DNA from: MWFE01 sp964481075
GTDB taxonomy: Bacteria > Bacteroidota > Bacteroidia > Bacteroidales > Tenuifilaceae
Direction: 5' to 3'
Length of the DNA: 7,533 nucleotides
Assembly: GCA_964481075.1 (NCBI GenBank)
Contig: CAYZSD010000164.1
Coordinates: 1-7,533 of the forward strand
Part shown: piece by piece, positions 1-4,949 of the stretch
How positions within the stretch are numbered: the first letter of the stretch is position 1
Layout of the letters: every line of letters begins with the position of its first letter
The notes under the pieces: model-generated
Database searches by the model: none
Told to the model about the DNA's origin: nothing
What the model saw: only the letters and a program-made list of their open reading frames with translations
Program-made: the position numbers and the translations under genes

Positions 1-2
1 CG

Positions 3-42
3 AAAAAAAGCAGCCTAGCACTAAGTTGTGCTAGGCTGCTTT
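3..42 (-). terminator. Strong intrinsic terminator of the long protease gene
   Basis: Bases 7-21 pair with 28-42 in a perfect 15-bp stem (core AGCAGCCTAGCAC) around a 6-base loop at 22-27. Read on the minus strand the hairpin is followed by a run of T, the complement of the A run at 3-9. It starts 25 bases after the TAG stop at 67-69. On the plus strand the hairpin is followed only by TTTACAAC, so the orientation is clearly minus. Confidence 0.93.
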
Positions 43-66
43 ACAACAAAAAATATGCAAACTCTT

Positions 67-3000
67 CTATCTTTTAACTACTTTTCTAACAATCTTTTCG
101 CCATTAGTAGCTTTTAGAACTATCAGATAAATTCCACTAGATAGATTCTTTGTATTAATAACTTCGGTTTCGTTTCCAGAAAGCGATACATCAAGAATCT
201 TTTGACCGATAAGATTTGTTATTGTTATCGATTTAATACCCTTAAGGTTCTTAATCGTTATTTGATCCTCGAAAGGATTTGGGTATATTGATATCAGGTT
301 CAGTGAGTTAATCTGAGCACTTACTAGAGTTAAAGCAACTTGTTCGGTTACATTTTGGTCAACAACCACAATCTGTCCTGTTTTTGGGTGGTAGTCATTA
401 TGGGTTACATAGTAATCGTATGTACCAGCTTCAATATTCTCAAAAACAGCAATACCTTGATTGTTGGTTTGAATAATACTTCCTGAAAGGTTTACAGATG
501 CATTCTCGATTGCCCCATTACTATCAAACACCGAGAAAGTAACAGAAAATGTTGGTATAACCACTTCGAAATTAGCGGTTAAGGAGACATTAACTGCTGG
601 CATTGTATATGTAAAGTTAGCATTTGTGCTAACTACATTTTGATTAGCATCCTTCCAATCAACAAAAGCATACCCATCGTTTGCTGTTGCGGTGATACTG
701 ACTGATGTTCCTTCCTCAAACTCACCTGCTCCTGTAACTACTCCTGCTCCAATTGGATTAATATTCAAAGTTAGAGTGAATTTTGGAGGTGGTATTTGCT
801 CAAAGTTTGCAATTAAGGTAACATCACTAGAAGGCATGGTGTATGTGAAACTTGGTGTAGTGCTAACAACTGTTCCAGCAGTTGTAGTCCAATTGGTGAA
901 AGTGTAACCATTGTTCGTAGTAGCTGTAATCTGAACCTGTTCTCCCTCTTCATATTGACCTTGGCCTGTTACTAAACCAGCTCCAACTGGATTAACTTCA
1001 AGGGTTAACAAATAAGTGGGAGGAGGAACGGCTTCAAAGTTAGCAATAAGTGTTACCTCCTGAGCTGGCATGGTATAGTTGAAATTTGGGTTAGTTTCAA
1101 CTTCAACCCCATCCTTCGTCCAGTTAAGGAAAGTAAATCCTTCATTGGGAGTAGCAGTAATGCTAACAGTTTCACCTTCCAGGTATTCGCCTGCTCCTGA
1201 TACAACTCCTGAATTTTCAGGATTAACAAGTAGGGTAAGCTGGTAAGTTGGTGGGAAACCTTCCTCAAAGATAGCCGTTAGGTTTACATTATTTGCTGGC
1301 ATAGCAAATGTGTATGAAGTGTTAGAACTTACAACTTCTTCTTCATCGTTAATCCAGTTTACAAACAAGTACCCAGTATTTGGCGAAGCAACTACAGTTA
1401 CCGATTCACCTTCAGTATATAATCCCTCTCCTGTAACTGTTCCACCTTCAACGGGATTTGCGAAAAGAGACAATACGTATTTTGGTGCATATTCTGCCCA
1501 AATATCGTTAACCACCATAGGTCCTTCAACGTCCACTAACCTGTTAGGAGTACCTACCCATTCACCTCCATCCCAACCTTCACCTCTGAAATACTTATAC
1601 TCATGGATTCCTGGATCGAGGCGGGTTGTTGCAGTATAAATAATCCTCTGTTGAACCTCTGCGGTAACTGAAAACGCGTCGAGCATAAGAATAAATGCAT
1701 CGTATGATACATACTGAATACCAACGTGAATAGTTTGTCCAGCGTAAGCTGCTAAGCTAAATGTGTATTCTGTCCAATCGACAGGCACCTCTATGTAATT
1801 ACCAGCAGATATTTGGGTGAAATCGGCAGGTTGAGTACCAGTGGTTGAAACGTGTACTTTTATTCTTTCTAAACCATATTGTGAAGTTATTGATTTTGCC
1901 CAGAAGCTAAGTTGGCTTGTTTCATTTACAGATATTTGGGGTGAAATCAACCATTTATTGTCGTTTGTTGAAACATACTGTACAGCAATAACATATTTAT
2001 CTCCATCAACAGGGGGATGGTTACCTACAATTGATGGTGTAGTTTGACTTGGGTTGAAAGCCATGTAAGCAAATGCTGTACCTTCTCCAGGAAAATCGAA
2101 GCTATTTGAACTGTATGTGTTACCTGTGGTTACCTGAATTGTAGTCCAAGGTGTTAGATCGGTAGTGAAGTCATCGAACCCTTCGAAGCTCTCGAAGAAA
2201 TTGTAAGGAGGAACATCGTCCTTTTGCTTCCGTGTTAGAGTTAAGGGAATTGACCCTTCTGTACCTGGCTCTGCCCATCCAGAAAAACTTCCGGTTAAAA
2301 AGAAAACGTCGTTTTCTATATCAAGGTCTTCGATGTCAGTAACATCAACGTTGAAAGTTACTGTTACTTTTCCATCATCTTCATATAGAGAAACGTTTAT
2401 ATCTATATCTTCTCCAATAAGAGCAAACTGTCCTGATGCTGGTTCATATCCATCCTTCTCAACGGTATAGGTATATTGTGCCTCCCAATTTTCGAAAATG
2501 GCCTGCCCATTTGCATCGGTATAAATAATTACAGTCTGAACATCATCTACATAAGCTTGTAGATTCCAGTTGTACACAAGTGCTGGGTTGAGTGCGCTTA
2601 ACTGCGTCCAAGCTCCCTGCCAAAAAATCATATTACCCTTTCCTGAAACAGCGGGTCCTGCATCGCAACCTGCTGGATGACCACCCTGAGTATTAATGTT
2701 AACTCCAAACCATAATTCTTGGGTTACATCGATGTAGTAGGGCTCATTGAGTTCAATTATGTTCCATTGTTGAATTACAACATCAGTTACTAATTGAGAA
2801 TATACTTCTTCTGCTTCTGATCCTGTCCATATTTTTAGAGTATATTCACAGTTCTCATAGTTTGGATAGAAACTAATTTTCGTAATAATTTTTCCTTCAT
2901 ACTCAGCAATATCTGCTGGTTCCCAACGGCTAGCTATATCAAAATTAGCAACGTTATTTGTTCCAATTGCAGAATAATTTGTTCCATTATCCCAATGAAT

Positions 3001-4893
3001 CCAAATTCCATCTTTTGCAGATGGGTTGTCGAAGGTTGATGGTTTGTTTGCAATTTCTCCTTGCTCTACTGCTCCTAAAACAACACTTTGTTTCTTATTA
3101 CAATTTGAAGTAGAATTCTTATTTTCTCTTTCAATAATCAAGTTTGGTGTTGCAATTTTTCTGCCAGTTGGAGATACTGTAATCATTGCATTCTCCAAAA
3201 GATTTCCATCGTAATCGGTTACAGTAAAAGTAGCAGTATTAATACCTTTGATATAAATGTAATCGGCTTTAGTTGCAGTATGTTCGGCATTAACTGTTAG
3301 GCTAATAGTTTTGCTGCCTGGTGTAGTATAGTAAACCGTGTGAGGGCCTTGACCTGTTGCTGTAGCTGGAACAGCACCTTCACCAAAATTCCAACTCCAA
3401 GAATTAATATCACCTCCTGTACTTAAATCGGTAAAAATAATTTCCTCGTTTAGTTTAGCAACAAGTTTGTTTGCGTAGAAATTTGGGTTAATTCCAAGGT
3501 ATGGGTCAAATCCATTGAGGGTTTCAACTCCCGTTCCTGCAGGGTCAAGCCAAGGTTGAAGTCTTGAAGAATTAGCAGTTCCGTTTGACGTCCAGTGATA
3601 GCTGAATTTACCGTAATAATCGGGCCAGTTTGGGTTACTACAATACGATGATCCTCCCGAAAGTGTTCCAACAACCAATCCGGCATTATTAAAAAGAGGT
3701 GAACCTGATGAACCGCCTTCTGTAACTCCATGACTTGTTGTAGTAGCAGTCCACTGCACCTGCCAAGCAGAATTCGATGCCATTTGGCTTCCGCCAATAT
3801 TTGGGCTTGATGAAACGAGGGTTCCAGTAAATGTTGAAATCTTCTTAGCATCACCGCTTGGATGATGAATTCCAACTCCACCTGTAGCGGCTTGTGTTAC
3901 TCTACTCCATCCGTTGTAAAAAGGATTCCATGCTTGAGGGGGAGTTGTATTTAGCTGTACTAGCTGGAAATCGGATCCACCAGCAATAGGTCCTTTAGCT
4001 CTTAAAACACAACCGGTAGCCAAGTTGTTAGGAGGTGTCCCAGTATTTGGACAACCAGGGCGCTCATAGTTAAAAGCGAACTGCCAAACATTCCTGTCGG
4101 CTGCAGAAGCGTTACCTCCACAATGCTCAGCTGTAAGAAAATATGGTGTTCCATCCTGATTGGTGTTATTAATAAGGGTGCCTGAACACAAACCCCAAAC
4201 GGTTCCCTCTCTTAGTAATATTCGCGCAACACCACGTTTTTGAGCTTGCCAATTTGCTCCTTCGGGGCAATTAATATTTACCTGGCACCATTCGGAATCG
4301 CCTAAATCTTTTGTTGAGTTTAGCGAGTTTATTCCATTGTAAATTACAACTAAATCAGTTATTACAAAATTTCCTACTAATAAACTATTCTCAAGGTTAC
4401 TTTTTTCTGTATATTCAATAATTAATGATTCTGTCTCTATTGGGGGTGTAGAAATATAACCCGATACAATTTCTTCCGCAGTAATTGAATATACAAAAGA
4501 TGGGTCAAACTCAGAATAAACAAAAAGAATTGAATTGGGTGCTAAGATTGCATTTTCGAAAACCAAGCCCAATGCTGGTGCACCTGGGGAAGTTGCACGA
4601 AGCATCCACGACCGTTCTCCGTTGGGCCAATTTACAATAACTCCATTGGATTGTGGAACAACCTCTGTTTTTAAAGAAAACCCTGCCCACAGAGGTGATC
4701 CCTGTTTGCTATTAACTGCTTCATCGATGTGATGCTTTCCATGAGATAAAAAATGGGTTTCGAGCGTTTCGTAATTAAACTCATGAGTCAAGCTAGGTGG
4801 TATATTCTGGTTATTTCCAGTTGCTTTAATTCCTACTGAAAAAAACCAAATTGTTACCATGAAAGCAATCAATTTAAATGTAAACTTCTTCAT
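67..4893 (-). CDS. Secreted lysyl-endopeptidase-like serine protease, giant multidomain form with type IX sorting domain
   Basis: Predicted extracellular endopeptidase cutting after Lys or basic residues. Residues 1-24 are a signal peptide (MKK, hydrophobic 8-21). Residues 25-196 are a propeptide colinear with that of the neighbouring protease. Residues 197-466 are the trypsin-like domain: His257 in TAEHCGG, Asp308 in GGSDF, Ser396 in GGSSGSP, S1 acid Asp425 in PDYYGK. Six of its Cys (203, 209, 236, 258, 281, 418) match those of Achromobacter lysyl endopeptidase as I remember that sequence; Cys295 is extra. Then come PKD (470-550), a regulatory-like module split by a jelly roll (553-837), a CBM48-like module split by a second jelly roll (843-1133), four InlB-B-like repeats (1139-1443), another regulatory-like module (1447-1524) and the sorting domain (1530-1608; YPNPF, GIYLI). 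The ATG gives a proper signal peptide; the stop is TAG. It lies 56 bases downstream of its paralogue, probably cotranscribed. The frame is unbroken. Protease class is secure; the substrate is inferred. Confidence 0.95.
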   Translation of the reverse strand: MKKFTFKLIAFMVTIWFFSVGIKATGNNQNIPPSLTHEFNYETLETHFLSHGKHHIDEAVNSKQGSPLWAGFSLKTEVVPQSNGVIVNWPNGERSWMLRATSPGAPALGLVFENAILAPNSILFVYSEFDPSFVYSITAEEIVSGYISTPPIETESLIIEYTEKSNLENSLLVGNFVITDLVVIYNGINSLNSTKDLGDSEWCQVNINCPEGANWQAQKRGVARILLREGTVWGLCSGTLINNTNQDGTPYFLTAEHCGGNASAADRNVWQFAFNYERPGCPNTGTPPNNLATGCVLRAKGPIAGGSDFQLVQLNTTPPQAWNPFYNGWSRVTQAATGGVGIHHPSGDAKKISTFTGTLVSSSPNIGGSQMASNSAWQVQWTATTTSHGVTEGGSSGSPLFNNAGLVVGTLSGGSSYCSNPNWPDYYGKFSYHWTSNGTANSSRLQPWLDPAGTGVETLNGFDPYLGINPNFYANKLVAKLNEEIIFTDLSTGGDINSWSWNFGEGAVPATATGQGPHTVYYTTPGSKTISLTVNAEHTATKADYIYIKGINTATFTVTDYDGNLLENAMITVSPTGRKIATPNLIIERENKNSTSNCNKKQSVVLGAVEQGEIANKPSTFDNPSAKDGIWIHWDNGTNYSAIGTNNVANFDIASRWEPADIAEYEGKIITKISFYPNYENCEYTLKIWTGSEAEEVYSQLVTDVVIQQWNIIELNEPYYIDVTQELWFGVNINTQGGHPAGCDAGPAVSGKGNMIFWQGAWTQLSALNPALVYNWNLQAYVDDVQTVIIYTDANGQAIFENWEAQYTYTVEKDGYEPASGQFALIGEDIDINVSLYEDDGKVTVTFNVDVTDIEDLDIENDVFFLTGSFSGWAEPGTEGSIPLTLTRKQKDDVPPYNFFESFEGFDDFTTDLTPWTTIQVTTGNTYSSNSFDFPGEGTAFAYMAFNPSQTTPSIVGNHPPVDGDKYVIAVQYVSTNDNKWLISPQISVNETSQLSFWAKSITSQYGLERIKVHVSTTGTQPADFTQISAGNYIEVPVDWTEYTFSLAAYAGQTIHVGIQYVSYDAFILMLDAFSVTAEVQQRIIYTATTRLDPGIHEYKYFRGEGWDGGEWVGTPNRLVDVEGPMVVNDIWAEYAPKYVLSLFANPVEGGTVTGEGLYTEGESVTVVASPNTGYLFVNWINDEEEVVSSNTSYTFAMPANNVNLTAIFEEGFPPTYQLTLLVNPENSGVVSGAGEYLEGETVSITATPNEGFTFLNWTKDGVEVETNPNFNYTMPAQEVTLIANFEAVPPPTYLLTLEVNPVGAGLVTGQGQYEEGEQVQITATTNNGYTFTNWTTTAGTVVSTTPSFTYTMPSSDVTLIANFEQIPPPKFTLTLNINPIGAGVVTGAGEFEEGTSVSITATANDGYAFVDWKDANQNVVSTNANFTYTMPAVNVSLTANFEVVIPTFSVTFSVFDSNGAIENASVNLSGSIIQTNNQGIAVFENIEAGTYDYYVTHNDYHPKTGQIVVVDQNVTEQVALTLVSAQINSLNLISIYPNPFEDQITIKNLKGIKSITITNLIGQKILDVSLSGNETEVINTKNLSSGIYLIVLKATNGEKIVRKVVKR
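70..306 (-). other. Type A sorting domain of the long protease (residues 1530-1608)
   Basis: The terminal domain has ISIYPNPFEDQITI at the start, an ITNLIGQKI centre, LSSGIYLIVLKA and a basic KVVKR end. It directs export across the outer membrane by the type IX system, after which it is normally cut off and the cargo attached to surface lipopolysaccharide or released. The secretion machinery is not in this window. Confidence 0.93.
322..555 (-). other. Intact regulatory-like (CNA-B/PEGA type) module, residues 1447-1524 of the long protease
   Basis: The fold signature is complete here: VTFSVFDSNGAIENASVNL, then TNNQGIAVFENIEAGTY, then DYHPKTGQ and VTEQVALTL. Its second half resembles residues 791-836 of the same protein closely in pattern (NGQAIFENW, DGYEPASGQ), which identifies the split module upstream as the same type. 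It sits between the InlB-like repeats and the sorting domain. Confidence 0.75.
565..1479 (-). repeat. Four tandem InlB-B-like repeats in the long protease
   Basis: Four repeats of 71-72 residues lie at 1139-1210, 1217-1287, 1294-1365 and 1372-1443 (DNA 1264-1479, 1033-1245, 799-1014, 565-780), with a period of 77-78 residues. Shared positions are NP near the start, GxGxYxEGxxV, GYxFxNW or close variants, TMPA/TMPS and LxAxFE. Linkers are short and Pro-rich (FPPT, VPPPT, IPPPK, VIPT). These match the divergent InlB B-repeat family common in secreted Bacteroidota proteins, probably a stalk or adhesive spacer before the sorting domain. The copies have diverged at DNA level, so this is not a recent expansion. 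Confidence 0.88.
1495..2367 (-). other. CBM48/AMPK-glycan-binding-like module split by a jelly-roll insert, residues 843-1133
   Basis: Residues 843-887 carry the first half of a CBM48-like beta sandwich: VTFNVDV, then VFFLTGSFSGWAEPG at 863-877, then IPLTLT. The second half is at 1083-1133: IIYTATTRLDPGIHEYKYF, GGEWVGTPNR and VVNDIW. Residues 888-1082 between them are a complete choice-of-anchor-J or cleaved-adhesin-type jelly roll (FFESFEGF, KWLISPQISV, LSFWAKS, MLDAFSVTA). Glycan binding is possible by homology, but binding residues cannot be verified here. Confidence 0.75.
2383..3237 (-). other. Regulatory-like (CNA-B type) module split by a jelly-roll insert, residues 553-837
   Basis: Residues 553-575 (ATFTVTDYDGNLLENAMITV) look like the opening strands of a carboxypeptidase-regulatory-like or CNA-B fold. 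The matching closing strands appear only at 787-837 (YTDANGQAIFENW, YTYTVEKDGYEPASGQ, INVSLYE). Between them, residues 576-786 form a separate unit: a Lys/Asn-rich linker, then a Bacteroidota jelly roll with IHWDNGTNYSAIG, ITKISFYP, YTLKIWTG, LWFGVNI and PAGCDAGPAVSGKG. An intact module of the host type in the same protein (1447-1524) gives the template for joining the two halves. Confidence 0.72.
3244..3486 (-). other. PKD domain of the long protease (residues 470-550)
   Basis: An Ig-like PKD module follows the catalytic domain directly. The family signature is visible: FTDLST, then WSWNFGEG at 499-506, then HTVYYTTPGSKTISLTV at 518-534. PKD domains in secreted bacterial proteases usually act as spacers or help bind insoluble protein substrates; which applies here is not shown by the sequence. 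The short paralogue lacks this domain. Confidence 0.85.
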
Positions 4894-4949
4894 AACAATA
4901 AGATTTAGTTAATACTTAAAGGATATTTTGGTAAAGGTAATTGAAATTA
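4894..4949 (-). other. Short gap between the two protease genes, probable cotranscription
   Basis: These 56 bases separate the TAG of the short protease (4950-4952) from the ATG of the long one (4891-4893). No GC-rich hairpin with a T run is present, so readthrough is likely. A partial -7-like TACCTTTA lies at 4931-4938 on the minus strand without a convincing -33 partner, so a secondary start cannot be excluded. No Shine-Dalgarno is seen before the downstream ATG. Confidence 0.6.

Noticed and set aside
565..1479. Regular spaced repeats as a CRISPR array or DNA-level satellite
   Set aside because: The period is about 231-234 bases, the frame is open throughout, and similarity is at protein level; these are protein domain repeats.
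1310..1639. Plus-strand open frame of 109 codons opposite the first InlB-like repeat
   Set aside because: It is antisense to a clearly coding repeat region, its Ser/Thr/Pro-rich composition mirrors the opposite strand, and no domain is seen.
1495..3237. Recent mobile-element insertion as the cause of the nested domains
   Set aside because: No inverted ends, target duplications, transposase remnants or matching direct repeats were seen at the module borders; the frame is continuous.
3450..3881. Minus-strand open frame of 143 codons inside the long protease gene
   Set aside because: It overlaps the catalytic and PKD coding region in another frame; its translation has no recognisable domain, while the main frame carries the full active site.
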